Origin: Xenoacremonium recifei
Taxonomy: Eukaryota > Ascomycota > Sordariomycetes > Hypocreales > Nectriaceae
DNA length: 64,000 nt
Assembly (NCBI GenBank): GCA_012184525.1
Contig: WOFQ01000006.1
Location: 186,001 to 250,000, forward strand
Reading direction: 5' to 3'
A program made the translations under genes and the position numbers. The first letter of the stretch is position 1. Each line of letters begins with the position of its first letter. This document shows, piece after piece, positions 23,675 to 36,200 of this stretch. A model generated the notes under the pieces. That model made no database searches. It saw only the letters and a list, made by a program, of their open reading frames with translations, and was not told the DNA's origin.

Positions 23675-24978
23675 ATGACCCATCTTCTGCCATTGATGCT
23701 GGCGCCAGCCGCCACCGTGATCCCACGCCGGAACACCACTACAACCACTGCAGCTCCTACTACTACCGCCCCGAACAAGAATGTCTTCGGGCCTCCTCTC
23801 TGCCCCCTGAAGCGCCGTCCGGCCGTCCGGCGCATCCCCATCGCGCTGCCCGTCCTGCCCTATACAACCGCCGAATGGGCCAAGGCTGTGGCAGACGTCA
23901 AGCGGGAGTACCTCAACCGGCGGTACCGTCCCTGCGCAATGCGGTGCTGCGAGATTCTCGACAATCTCCGCCATCTGGTGAGTGTTCCCTGCTCGTATAA
24001 GCGCTCCTAACAAAATGCTAACGTGATGACCAGTCGTCTGTTGAGCCGGCATATCTCATCTACCTGCACTTCTACGCCGCCAGTGCCCAGGAGATGCAGG
24101 CACGCAGCCTCAGCCACAACCACCATGCCCGTCAGCGGTTGTTCGAGCAGGCCCGGGACCATTACTCCCGTGCCGGGGACCTGATTAAGGCTGCCGACGC
24201 CTCCATCGGCCAGACCTGCTCCCCTTCGGACGATGACGAGGAAGAGCAGGAGTATCTTCGGCCGGAGTCGCCCACCAGCTCTGTGAGCTCACGCTCGTCA
24301 TCTCTGCTGTCGCCACGGTCCGTATCGTCGGCCTACAGCGTGTCGTCAGCGTCCACTGCCGCCTCCTCCGTAGACTCCCCCGACGTCTGCAAAGGCATCG
24401 AGCTGTCCCGGCCTAAGAAGCGTGTCACATTCACCGATGACGCCCCTACCGGGAACTTCCTCGAGCTCTCATCCCCCATCATCCGCCCAGACTCGCCCAC
24501 TCTCGGCTTCTCAGACATGTCCTGCCGCTCATCGCCAGACCTCATCGACGCTCTGCCCCTACCACCCAATATCGTCCCCCTACCACTCTTCTCTACGCCG
24601 CGTGCTTCTCCCGAACCCCAACATCCCCTTCCAGACCTGGATCTGAAGGACCTAGGCATGGAGGATCTGGATCTGAACCTCAGCCTGGAGGACCTGGCCC
24701 ATCGGGAGGTTGACCCCTTCATGCGCGAGCTCTCCATCCATCGCTACTGCATGCTTCTCGCTGGCCTGCAGCGCCAGGTCAACATGCACCTCTCCTTCAT
24801 CGAGGCCGACCTAGCGCCCTCATCACACCATACACCACGCCCTCTAGACGAGGAGGAGCGCAAGCTGCAACTGAAGATGCGCATCGAGCGGTTGCGCGCG
24901 GCGGGTTGGCAGCGGCAACGCTTCGATGCCCAGCGCTATGAGGATCTGCGCGAAAACGCCATTGCCGACCTGTTGTAG
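23675..24978 (+). CDS. Unknown Ser-rich protein with RVxF motif
   Basis: Exons 23675-23977 and 24034-24978 give 415 aa. The N-terminal third has a basic, Thr-rich start, then helices resembling a TPR/MIT-like bundle: EWAKAVADVKREYLNRRYRPCAMRC, YLIYLHFYAASAQEMQARS, LFEQARDHYSRAGDLIKAAD. An acidic patch (DDDEEEQE) and a long Ser-rich region follow. KKRVTF at about residues 229-234 fits the RVxF docking motif for protein phosphatase 1. The C-terminus is helical and charged. I recognise no named family. The start is the first ATG in a good context (CCACCATGAC); the frame is open further upstream, so a longer form cannot be excluded. Confidence 0.75.
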
Positions 24979-25587
24979 AATCTGACACTTACTTCAATCA
25001 TTTTCTTTGTCATTTTGTTTCTTGTTCACGTTTATGTCAATCCTGCTTCGGGGTTCGAGTAGGAGTAAGGGAAAGACGATATGGAAATAATGATCACGCT
25101 TGATGTGTTATGGGAAACGTGTACCAAATCACATTGTTCAATAAGAAAAGACCAAAGGAAAGGGGGTGTCGAGGCAAAACTTTTGGCCCGGGAGAGGGTC
25201 AATGTCTGTACATGATTCAACGCCGCCAGAGACACGAGGAATGAAAAAATCCAGCATAAGGAAGATATACCTAAAAACAACCTGTAAGAAAATGCCCAAC
25301 TATTACCGCTCCTTTCCTTGGAGCAGCACGTGACCATTATCCGAAAAGAAACGCTTTAGCCCCAACGATGGTAGACGACGGCCTACCTGCACCGCATATC
25401 ATGCCTCGTTTGCTCCAATCACGGTGCTCCTGAATAGTCTCTCGACACCTTCTCCCTGATGGACGCTGAATTGAAACCAGTATCTGGCCTCCGTAGCAAC
25501 CGTGCTTCTTCCTTATAGACCTGCGCTGCATATTTAAGAATCCAACATTCGAGTCTGTCCTGACAGACCAAGGTGATCTGACCACGC
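24979..25587. other. Convergent intergenic region
   Basis: About 600 bp between the Ser-rich gene and the 3' end of the kinase gene. AT-rich sequence (24980-25040) is compatible with 3' processing signals. Nothing else is seen. Confidence 0.4.
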
Positions 25588-26974
25588 TTAACCTTGGAAG
25601 CTGCGGCGTTTGGCATCCTTGGTAACCTCCTCCGTGACACGGAGGACCTCCTTCTCCTCTCGTTCGTCTGCAATTTTGGCAAAGGCAACTTCGCGGAAGA
25701 TGTCGGACAGATCCGAGTTCTCGGGGTCGTCTTCCTGCATCTTGAGCTTCTCGATTCGTCGATGAAGCTTGATCTTCTCGATGATGCGCCTGAAGCGGCT
25801 TCTCGCACGCATGGCCTTGATCTCCGGCAGCAAGTTGTGGTCGGTGGCGTTCTCGCCGCTGAGCCAGATGTGGCCCAAAGCTTCCTGTCGTCATGGTCAG
25901 CACTGTGGGTGGGGGCAAGGTCAGAAGTCTCAAAGCATACCTCGCTCGTCCATCGCTTGTTCTGGTCAGGCTCGATGAGATGCAGGATGAAGTCCTTGGC
26001 ATCGTCACTGACGTCCTTCCAGTATCGTTCGTGGAAGACGACCTGAGCCTCGCTGCACTCCCGAATCAAATCCTGGAGGTTCTCGCTCCTGAAGGGCGAG
26101 TAGCCGCAGAGTAGTGTGTAAGTGATGACACCCATGGACCACATGTCAACGGGCTTCCCGTGACCCTCCTTACGCATCACCTCTGGAGCAGCGTAGCCAA
26201 AAGAGCCCGCCATTGTCTTGAGCGAGTCGCCCTTACCATCAAGCATCTTCGCGATACCGAAGTCGGCAAGGACCAGGGCGGACTCGGGGTCTTTGGTGCG
26301 GTACAGCAAGTTCTCGGGCTTGAGATCTGCGGCAATGGGTTAGCTTCGACGGTGCTCCCTGCATTACCCCTCGATCGCCCACACCACAATACGCACCTCG
26401 GTGGACAATCTGGTTTCGGTGTAGGAAGTCGACAGCAAGAAGGATCTGCTTGATGGTCTCGGCGGCATCCTTCTCGGTGAATTTGCCTTGCTCGCAAATT
26501 CTATCGAAGAGCTCGCCGCCCGTAGCGAGCTCAGTGACAATATAGAACTTGTCCTACGGGAAGGGGGCGTCAGCAAACAAAGGCGTCGGGGGTTGCTGAC
26601 AGAGGAAAATTGTTGTCCCAACTCACCCTCGATTCGAACCAGTCGACGAACTTGACGATATGCGGGTGCTTAAGCTTCTGCAGCATCTCCAACTCGTCGT
26701 AGACCATCTGCTCGTTGCCCTTGACGTTTCGCTTCAGAATGATCTTGACGGCGACCTTGCCCACAGGGCTGTCGGCCTCTCGAACCACTCCATATGTACC
26801 AGCGCCGAGGGTACGGCCGAATCGATATTTGGATCTGGAGAGACGGGAGCAAGGTTAGGCTCTGTAAATTGAGTGCTCAGCGAGGGAAGGGATTGCGGAC
26901 TTCTTATCGTAGCTCTCGGGCTGGCCGTGGAGGCGATTCAGCATACCAGAGACTAGAGTCGAGGAAGCAGCCAT
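25588..26974 (-). CDS. Ca2+/calmodulin-dependent protein kinase
   Basis: Five exons, 26974-26901, 26834-26627, 26553-26397, 26326-25941 and 25884-25588, give 373 aa. Kinase landmarks are the Gly loop GAGTYGVV, VAVKIILK (Lys), HRDLKPENLL (catalytic loop, split by an intron), DFGIAK, GSFGYAAPEV and DMWSMGVITY. After the kinase domain a basic helix (RARSRFRRIIEKIKLHRRIEKLK) fits an autoinhibitory/calmodulin-binding segment, as in fungal CaMK1/CMKA proteins. It should phosphorylate Ser/Thr targets in calcium signalling. The first intron uses a weak donor (GTCCGC), which should be checked. Confidence 0.9.
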
Positions 26975-28965
26975 GGTCAGCAGTAGCTCAGCGTTTAGCC
27001 AGAAAGAGGAGCGATGGAACGAAACGACGAGGAGATTCGAGAAATAATGCCTATGCCCAGCGGAGAGAACCAAGCCGGGTCACAAGAGCCCAGCAAGCGA
27101 GCAGAAGCGGGGGAAATCTGAGGCTGAGGATAGCACCAACTTACAGCTCATGGCGACACACGATGGCGGGGTAAGTGCTTCGAGGCTTCAGGGCGGGATG
27201 CGGCAGGCGAGACCAGACAGACGCTGGGCAACGTGGAGAGAGTCAGGGCAAGAAACCGCCGATTGCTCTGCACTCGGAGATTCTCGAGCGACGATGTTGT
27301 GGGTGAGATTGGAGAGGCTCGTCGGATTCGTGGAAGGGGAGATGGACGGGCTGACGACGGGAGACTTGACTTGACTTGCGACAGCTGAGTTTAAAAAGGG
27401 CTCCTTCCAGTCCTCTAGCAACGCAACCCAGCTGGACCTTGACGTCGGGCCCTCACTGAAACTGCGCCAGTGGACGGGAGGGCTCCAGCTGCTAACGGAC
27501 GGATCCATGGAACGCTACCTGAGCTGGCAGGCTGGCTCCGTACAGTACGGCGGGGTGACCTGGCTGGTGCAGGTGGCCTCCACACCCTCCAGCAGGTACC
27601 CAGGGGGCTGTTAGGCCGCGAACGGTAAATGGAGGGGGGGCGCCAACTGTGGCAGTGGTGGCTTACCCTCAGGGGACTGCCGCGCCAAAGTCCCTATTTT
27701 CGACCCAAGTGCTGAGCCTCCTCCAGACCACCCATTCCAAGCCAAGGACACGCCGATATTACAGGCAGGCCCTGCAGGGTTGGGTTCGTCAGTGCCCATC
27801 CTCGCCCTGCAAGGCTGACTCTTTTTCCGGCAAGAAGGGAGCTACTTTAGCTTCCAGGAGCGGAGGCCTCGATGATGAGATGAAGTGCCATGGCCTCGCT
27901 AATCTCGTTCATCATCGAGGTCGCGCTATTGCCGCTGCAGCCTCCAGACTCGACGGCGATTTCTCCGGGCAGAGCCTCCCTTCCATATCCACATTTCTAT
28001 ACATCCTGTTCGAACGGCTGCTCAGCCTCTTGTTATTTGCCCTTCTAGGAGTCATGTTTCGGTGATGCGTGTTTGCTTGGATACAGTTCATCTGCGCTTG
28101 ATTCCGGATGGCAGTGCTCCTGTGGCTACTGGGCCGGGCAGTGAAAATGTACCTCTCGGGAACTCTAACGCCGGCTTGGGCATTGGGAATTTTAACTTAG
28201 TACATGTGGCCATCTTCGTTTGGTCATTTTGGCATTTAGCATTCACGGATTAAGGCTGAGGTGCAAGGTATGAACTGCATGGGCCGTAGGTGTTTGGATT
28301 GACCCGTCCCAAATCCTGACAATCAGGGCGTAGCGGCCATCCAAATTGTATGTATTCTGTTGGTTGATGTTCATTCATGGCGATGAGCCTGGCAGCACTG
28401 ACGACCACAGGCTGCAGCCATCAAATCCAAACCAAATCCCATGGCTGATTGGAGCCGAATTGTATTGCTCTTAGGTAAGTGGCTCACGGCGTAGTGCTCC
28501 TTCCGTTCGGCGGCTGTCAGTGGCTACCTGTAGGTAAAGACGCAAGTGCATGATTTGGCAAGATGATACGGCTCTGACACCTATTGATCCGCCGCTGTCT
28601 TCGTCATCAGTGCAAGTCTGCGAATGCACTGCAGATCAATGGAAGTGGCCTCCGCAGTCGCATCATTGAATTGTTGTTGCCCTGGTCACCTTACTTGCTT
28701 GGGTTGACTGCACAGCGGCAGCACATGCAGCCCCTCCCTCTCAGCCCAGCCCACGGCGCCTCCGAGTGATGCTCCCCACCACTACCTTACCATTGCCAAA
28801 GTCGCTACCTCACTTAGGTTCCTCCCAGACGCCACTTTCTAACCAACGCAAACGCCAAGCTGTTTCCAGCTTCCTGTCCCGTTCCACTGCGGTTCAGGTC
28901 GGACTTGGACCTGGAAGATTCCCCCCTCCTGCATCACGCTCCTCCGACTTGATCGAATTATCACG
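26975..28965. other. Divergent intergenic region, CaMK / E2
   Basis: About 2 kb between the heads of the kinase and E2 genes. It presumably holds both promoters. An inverted repeat (27867-27920) lies inside. No gene is recognised. Confidence 0.5.
27867..27920. repeat. Short inverted repeat (hairpin)
   Basis: Perfect 12-bp arms CCTCGATGATGA (27867-27878) and TCATCATCGAGG (27909-27920) flank a 30-bp spacer. A further GAGAT/ATCTC pairing inside the spacer is possible after a 3-nt bulge. Confidence 0.7.
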
Positions 28966-29568
28966 ATGGCTGGCCTGACGCGAGACCGACGCCTTATGAA
29001 GGAGCTCGGCAAAGTAGGTTCCATTCTCCAGCGCTCCTCAGCATTCCCGATCTGACTGACATGCCGCCCCCCGCAGATCCATAAAGACGGTCTACCGCCA
29101 GGCATCGAACTCGTGCAGCGCGACGACAGCGTAGCCGGCGACTGGCTGCTCGACATCCGCGTGCTGGACCAGAATCCGATTTACCAAGGCCACATCTACC
29201 GACTCAAGTTTCACTTCCCCAAGATGTATCCCATTGGTATGCATGCTCGCTTCGATACTCGCAGCCTCCCTCGTCCGTCCCACTGATCCGCATATCCAGA
29301 GCCGCCAGAGGTCGTCTTCGAGAAGCTGCCGGACCGCCCCGTCCCGATTCATCCACACATTTACTCGAACGGCATCATCTGCCTCGACCTTCTCGGCCAG
29401 CAGGGCTGGAGCCCAGTGCAGAGCGTATCGAGCATTTGCATGAGCATCCAGTCCATGTTGACCAGCAACACCAAGAGCGAGCGACCGCCCGGCGACGAGG
29501 AGTTTGTGCGGCAGAACAAGCTACGACCGCGCGACATCGACTTCTTATACCACGATAACACGGTATAA
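28966..29568 (+). CDS. Ubiquitin-conjugating enzyme E2, UBE2W-like
   Basis: Exons 28966-29013, 29077-29236 and 29300-29568 give 158 aa, the length of a bare UBC domain. The active-site region reads HPHIYSNGIICLDLL, with the catalytic Cys in GIIC. HPH in place of the usual HPN triad is characteristic of the UBE2W/Ubc16 group, and the ending SERPPGDEEFV also fits. Known UBE2W enzymes attach ubiquitin to disordered protein N-termini. Introns are 63 bp each. Confidence 0.9.
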
Positions 29569-30340
29569 TCGATCAGAGACAGTGTGGTTTGTCATTGTTG
29601 CTGCTGATAGGGATAAATATGGCCTCTGGGTGCCGCGGCGTTGCCTAGGAGCACAGGGCTGGAAACTCAGCATTGCGGGCTGGATGCTTTTTGGGATTCG
29701 GCTGTGCGATTAGCCAGCCTTGGGGCGTTATACTACATGCATGCACTTGGTTTTATATGGGCTATACCACTGCCCCAAGTCTGTTGTTTACTACGGATGG
29801 AGAGCGAACTTGATGTTTTCCGCGACCAGGCGTATCACAAGGTGGACTCTGGCCGTGGAATCAAGCGACATTGGCTGACATATGATCGTATCCAAGCCCA
29901 GCGCACTAGAGGATATCCGCATGAGGTTTCCAAACCGGTTTGAGCAGTTTGCTTTAATTATTATTCTGTACGCCTCAGTCAAATTGAATCTGGGGTGTTC
30001 CTGAGCATGCGCGTCCGTTCAGCGTCCGTGATACCTAAGGCAATGAGGCAGCCGCCGCTCTAGGACCGCGGGGCTTTCAAGCGGCCGGTCCAGGCCTTCC
30101 TCCGACACATGACGTCGGGTCGCGATATCAGGCAGTCCAGTGGCGCAGGCGCTGAGATCCCCTGTTGCCCCGCCCTGAAGCGCGGCACCCCCAGGGCAGC
30201 TAAACAGGAACCGGCCCAGCTTCACCTCACCTCACCGCCGACGCATCTGCACCTCTCAAGCTCCATCTGCCACCAACAAAGCTCCGTTGCAGCTTTCGCC
30301 CAGTTCCCTCACTCCCGCCGCGATCCCGCGACGAGCTGTC
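29569..30340. other. Intergenic region
   Basis: About 770 bp between the E2 and Vps33 genes, which are in tandem. The last 120 bp before 30341 are C/CT-rich (leader-like). No other feature is seen. Confidence 0.4.
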
Positions 30341-32507
30341 ATGGCTCCTCGAGTGGAATTCAACACGGAGCAGGTCCGGACCAAAGCTCGTAAGGATCTG
30401 CTGTATCTGCTTGAGGGTGTACGTAAGGCTCTCCCGCACACGCCTTGAGAGCTCGGTCGCAAGCTAATGGTCGCCTCCTCATGATAGGTTCGCGGGAAGA
30501 AGAACGTCGTCCTTGATCGCAGTCTCGTCGGTCCCATCGGAATCATTGTCAAGGTCGCTCAGCTGCAGGAATACGGCGTCGACAAGTTCTTCATCTTGGA
30601 GAACAACAATGTCGACACCAGCCAGCGCAATGTCGTCTTCATAGCGAGAGGCGAGTGTGGCCGACACGCCGAAGCCATCGCAGGTCAGCCAGACATATAA
30701 GTATGACAGCATTCATGGCTTGCTCACCCTTTCGCAGCGCAGATAAAGCGAGTACAGCGCGAAAGCCAGACGGGTCATGATTTCCACATCTTCTGGGTAC
30801 CCCGCCGAACCCTCGTTTCGGATCAGCTTCTGGAGGACGCTGGCGTCTTGGGCGACGTCAATATTTCCGAGCTTCCACTCTATTTCTTCCCACTCGAGCG
30901 GGATGTTCTATCTCTAGAACTCGACGATGCGTTCAAGGACCTATACTTGTCCAAGGATGTCACACCGAACTTCCTCATTGCCAAGGCCCTCATGGAAATC
31001 CAACAGAACCACGGTCTCTTCCCTCGGATAATAGGCAAAGGCGACAATGCCAAACGCGTCGCAGATCTTCTGGCGCGCATGCGACAGGAACTGCTTGCCG
31101 GCGAAGACGCTACCGAAGGGAATAAGATAGGTCTATCGCCTAGTACTACCAACGAGAGTGTCATCATAATCGATCGCGAAGTCGACTTCGTTACCCCACT
31201 TCTCACTCAACTCACATACGAAGGTCTCATTGATGAGGTGTTTGAAATTGAAAATAATCAGACCAAAGTCGACACCACCGTGGTTGGAGCCCCCTCTTCT
31301 CAATCATCGGCGGCGACCTCGCAAAGTCGAAAGCGAACCATCCAACTCGACTCGACCGATAAGCTTTATGATCAGCTCCGAGATGCCAACTTCGCTATTG
31401 TCGGAAGCCTGCTCAACAAAGTTGCGCGGCGACTTCAAAAGCTACAGAACGATTACGAAACCAAGCACAAGACCAAGACCATTGCGGAATTGAAGGATTT
31501 TGTCAGTCAATTGCCCGGGTACCAACAAGAGCAACAGAGCGCAAGGATACATACGGGACTCGCCGAAGAAATCATCAAACATACGCGAACAGACTTATTC
31601 AAAGGCCTATTGGAGGTACAGCAGAATCTTGCTGCGGGGGCCGACCCTTCTTCACAATACGACGGAATCGAGGAGCTGATTGCCCGCGACGCCCCCATAC
31701 GAGAAACACTGAGGCTTCTCTGCATATACTCTTGCATATCTGGAGGTATCCGGCCGAAGGAATTTGATCAGTTCAGACGGCTCATCCTAGAGGGTTACGG
31801 CTACCAACACATGCTGACACTGAGTAATCTGGAAAAACTTCAGTTATTCCTGTCAAGATCTTCTCCGTTGGCTGGAATGATACCAATGGCTGGAAATCCT
31901 GGAGCGGTTGGGACAAAGACCAATTACACATATCTGCGCAAGCAGCTCCGATTAATAGTGGACGAGGTTCAGGAAGATGACCCCAACGATGTCTCCTACG
32001 TCTACAGTGGCTACGCTCCTTTATCCATCCGGCTCGTTCAATGCATCCTCCAGAAACAATATTTGCTTTCGGTGACGAAGGGTGTGAGCGCCGCCAACGC
32101 CGCCAGTGCCTCTGCTGGAGTGGCTACACAAGGATGGCACGGTTTCGATGAAGCCGTCAAACACGTCCGTGGCGCAACTTTCTACGAGCACCAGAAGGGC
32201 GAAGATAAGGCGGTGAAAGCGAGGGCCTTGCTCTCGGGCAGCGGAAACAAGCAGACGGTCTTCGTCGTCTTCGTCGGAGGCGTTACTTTCACAGAGATTG
32301 CCGCTTTGAGATTCATAGCGAAACAGGAAGAGGGTGAGTTCTCGTTCGCCACTTGCCGATATGATCGCCCGTTCTAACATGTTGGCTGTAGGTCGAAGAA
32401 AGATCGTTATCTGCACGACGTCCATCATTAGCGGGAACAGAATGATGGATGCAGCGATCGAGAAGGGCTCCTTCGCAAAGGAAGATAAATCGAGCCCGAC
32501 CACCTAA
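30341..32507 (+). CDS. vps33: Vps33, Sec1/Munc18-family protein
   Basis: Exons 30341-30418, 30488-30683, 30738-32333 and 32392-32507 encode 661 aa. The protein shows the SM-family N-terminus (KNVVLDRSLVGPIGIIVKV), SVIIIDREVDFVTPLLTQLTYEGLIDE, and the C-terminal VVFVGGVTFTEIAALRF, which is diagnostic for Vps33. It is the SM subunit of the HOPS/CORVET tethering complexes and templates SNARE assembly at the vacuole and endosome. All splice junctions fall in frame and the length matches the family. Confidence 0.95.
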
Positions 32508-33271
32508 GATGATTTACAGGACCTCTGGCCAGACGATACCCACATATTCGGCCGTCGGCGCCGTCGGCGTCCTCAACGTTGATCCTGGCCACAACGTATC
32601 GGCATCGTTTGTATGGGCTCCGGCGCGCTACATCACTGCCAGCATCGTGCGGTTTGTCGCTTGTGGATGAGCGGTCTTCGTGTCGATGATGCTGAACTTC
32701 GACCTGAATCCCAACGTAGTAGGAATGTAGTCCAATGACCCACTAGCACTTACTCGCTGATTCGGTAACCTTGTGGCACGTGACCGGGAGAGTTCAGGAT
32801 GGTTTCCGCAACTTGAGGGGCTGCGAAGGCTGAGTTCTGACCCATGACAAGCTCTTACACGCGGTTCCTTGAGGAAGGAATATCCATTTCACAATTGTAA
32901 TATCTTTTCAAGAATGAAAATTTCACTTCTCTCCTTGGCCTGAATCCCATTCAGAAGTCCGAGGACGTCGAGGATACGTCCCGCGTACCGCCTCATCGAC
33001 GCGAGTTTCTCAGTGTCATCCAGCGGAATTCTTGTCGGTAATTCATGATGCAATCAACTTCATAACCATGCTGACGAATCTACATCAGCCGGCTTCTCGC
33101 TGTTTAAATCCCCGTATAATGCTGGTTTCTCACGTCCGTTTTGACCCATGATCATCAACACACCGACGAGAGCCTCTTCTCGACATCCCCACCGAGCCAG
33201 GCCGCTGAGGGTAACGGCGTGATATCTCCACCAACGACACCACCCTGCGAGGCATTTTCAGGGACAGCATT
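32508..33271. other. Intergenic region before the KDM1 gene
   Basis: About 760 bp. Short protein-like frames at 33141-33271 (e.g. an S-P-P-T-T-P-P stretch) cannot be joined in phase to the KDM1 reading frame, so I left them out. The sequence probably contains the KDM1 promoter and leader. Confidence 0.4.
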
Positions 33272-36200
33272 ATGGGAGCCGGTCTCAAAGACGGACTCGG
33301 TGCAAGAGCTGGAATTGGGAAATTGGGTCTAGGTGGCTTCAAGGGCATCGAATCGATATCGCTCTCGCGGGCGGTCCTCACTGCCAAGGCGAAGAGCCAC
33401 ATATCGCCGCCATCAACTCCCGAAATTGTGTCTGAGAGTCAGTCACGACAGACTTCGACCGACGTTGTTTCAGAAGCGGCTCCTGAGATCGTAGTGTGGA
33501 CCGAGCGGATGGACCTGGACAGTGACGACCAGTCTGAACTATCAGACGTAGAAGTCAGCGAAGAGTCAGTATCCCTACAGCCTTCTATGCGGTATCGCTT
33601 CATTCAAAATATCAAATTTCAAACCTCACGGATCCTCCAAACAATTCAGTTTGACCAAGAGACTCATATTGTCATAGGGACGAAATACCTCACCACGACT
33701 CCGCTGCCCGACCGCCCTCTCATGCCAATGGAGCTGACGAAGCATTCAACACCCCCCTGTCAGGCATGACAGACTTATCAGACCTGTCTTCAATATCGAC
33801 AGTGTCGAGTAAGGCTACCACCCCTATCGACACAGACACCGGTGCAACACAACCAATACAAGAACGACCTGCCTCGCCCGCTCGGCATTCACCTTCGGAT
33901 CACGACACTGAGCGATATACCTTCAATATCCCACCAAAGTCCTCAATACCAACCGATATCCCAACTTACAAATATGCGAGCGAATGTATTCAGGCTGCAG
34001 AGTCGTCTCGGCTCAATCCGTACGCCTTGCATCCAGGGGAATACCACCTCCTACGACATAACATCTCACATGCTCAAGTCACAACCTACCTCAATATAAG
34101 GAATGGCATTTTGCGACTGTGGATGAAACATCCCTGGGTTGGTGTGACCAGACTGGAGGCTGTAGGCTGCGCCAATGCCCGTTGGTTCGACGCTGCTAGT
34201 GTCTGCTACGATTGGCTTGTTCGCCATGGCTATATTAACTATGGTTGCGTTGAAGTTCCAACGCACGACTTGGATCACATAGATGTGCCAATAAGCAAAC
34301 CACGGAGGACCGTGGCTGTCATCGGAGCCGGTATATCGGGATTGGGTTGCGCAAGACAACTGGAAGGTCTCTTCCGCCAATACGCTGATCGGTTTCGAGA
34401 ACAAGGAGAGGAACCACCCAAAGTTGTCGTCCTGGAGGGACGCAGTCGGGTAGGAGGCCGGGTATATTCTCGAGAGTTCAAAACGAAACCAACCAAGCCG
34501 CTCGATAATTTCACCGGCAAGCGGCACACTGCGGAAATGGGTGGAATGATTATCACGGGATTCGATAGAGGCAATCCGATCAACGTGCTTCTACGTGCGC
34601 AACTAAGTCTGCCATATCACGCACTCACTGCAGACACTACGATCTATGACAGCAATGGAAAGCCAGTAGATCCTGTCCGAGATCAACTTGTCGAAAGACT
34701 ATACAACGACTGTCTGGACCGCGTTAGCGAGTATAAGTTCAAGTTTCAACCGCCAAAGATGATTGAAGGCAAGCGTGAGCTTATCGAGGAGGGCAAAGAC
34801 AGTCCTGGAGATGGCAGCCGAACAATAATTCAAGCAGAAGAGGCGGCTGCTGCCCTCCCTCATGCTCTCCCTGTCGACGCCCAAAATGTTCCTGAATCTG
34901 TCAATCTGGTCCCTGTCTCGGCAGACAAGTTGACGGGGCGCGTCCACACTCTTCCCGGAACTCCTGCTAAGGTCCGGGCTTCAGAGAAGGCCAAATTGAT
35001 GGGATGGACGCTGGCCAGAACCGGCTCTCCAGAAGATGAGGACATCGACTTAACAAAAGCTACTCAAGAAGACGGTTCAACCCTGGGCTCTGTACTTGAT
35101 AATGCCATCATGCAGTACAGGCGACTCGTCGATTTAAACGCGCAAGACTATCGTCTCATCAACTGGCATATCGCCAATCTAGAGTACAGCAACGCCACCA
35201 ACCTGCACAATCTCAGCCTAGGGCTTTGGGATATTGATGCCGGGAACGAGTGGGAAGGCAGCCATACTATGGTTGTCGGTGGCTATCAAAGCGTTGCTCG
35301 AGGTCTCCTGGAATGTCCCAAGTTGCTTGATCTGAAGCCCAAATTTCCTGTGAAAAGCATTGCGTACCACAGCGAAAATCGCACTGGTCCTGCAAGGATT
35401 GAATGCGAAGATGGATCGGTGGTCGACGCAGACGCGGTGGTCTGTACCATTCCCCTTGGCGTGCTCAAGTATAGCAGCATTTCCTTCAATCCTCCCCTAC
35501 CTTCTTGGAAGACAGACGTAATCAGGCGTCTCGGTTTTGGAATCCTCAACAAAGTGGTTCTCGTTTACAATGAGGCGTTCTGGGATACTGATAGACACAT
35601 ATTCGGAGTTTTGAGGGATTCATCGAATCGACATAGTACCTCGCAGAAGGATTACTCTACGAGTCGGGGGCGTTTCTTTCAGTGGTTCAATGTCACCAAC
35701 ACCACCGGCCTACCTTGTTTGATTGCTCTTATGGCTGGAGACGCTGGGTTCGATACGGAGTATACGAGCAATGACAGCTTAGTGTCTGAAGCCACAGAGG
35801 TACTAAGAAGCGTTTTTGGGAAAGACGTACCCTATCCCGTTGAAGCTGTTGTTACCAGATGGGGGTCAGATCGATTCGCCAGAGGGAGCTACTCGTCGGC
35901 CGCACCAGGCATGCTTCCAGATGACTACGATGTCATGGCACGGTCTATTGGAAACCTGTTCTTTGCCGGAGAGCATACCATCGGCACTCATCCAGCGACT
36001 GTCCACGGCGCGTATTTGTCTGGCCTCAGAGCCGCGTCCGAGATCATAGAGACCATGATAGGTCCGATCGAGGTTGCAACTCCGTTGATTTTACCACGAG
36101 ACTCCCTCCTCTTGCGCAAGCGGAAAGAACCTGCGAAAGATACTAAGCAGGCAGAGCTCGAGGCTCACGAGCTTGCCGTATGGGAGCACATTCGATCCAA

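Noticed and set aside
26620..26645. GATTCGAACC, resembling a tRNA T-loop on the minus strand.
   Set aside because: It lies in the kinase coding sequence (the WFESR codons), with no acceptor or anticodon stems.
33141..33271. Possible upstream exon of KDM1.
   Set aside because: None of the three frames ends in the phase needed at the candidate acceptor (33261) without a stop.
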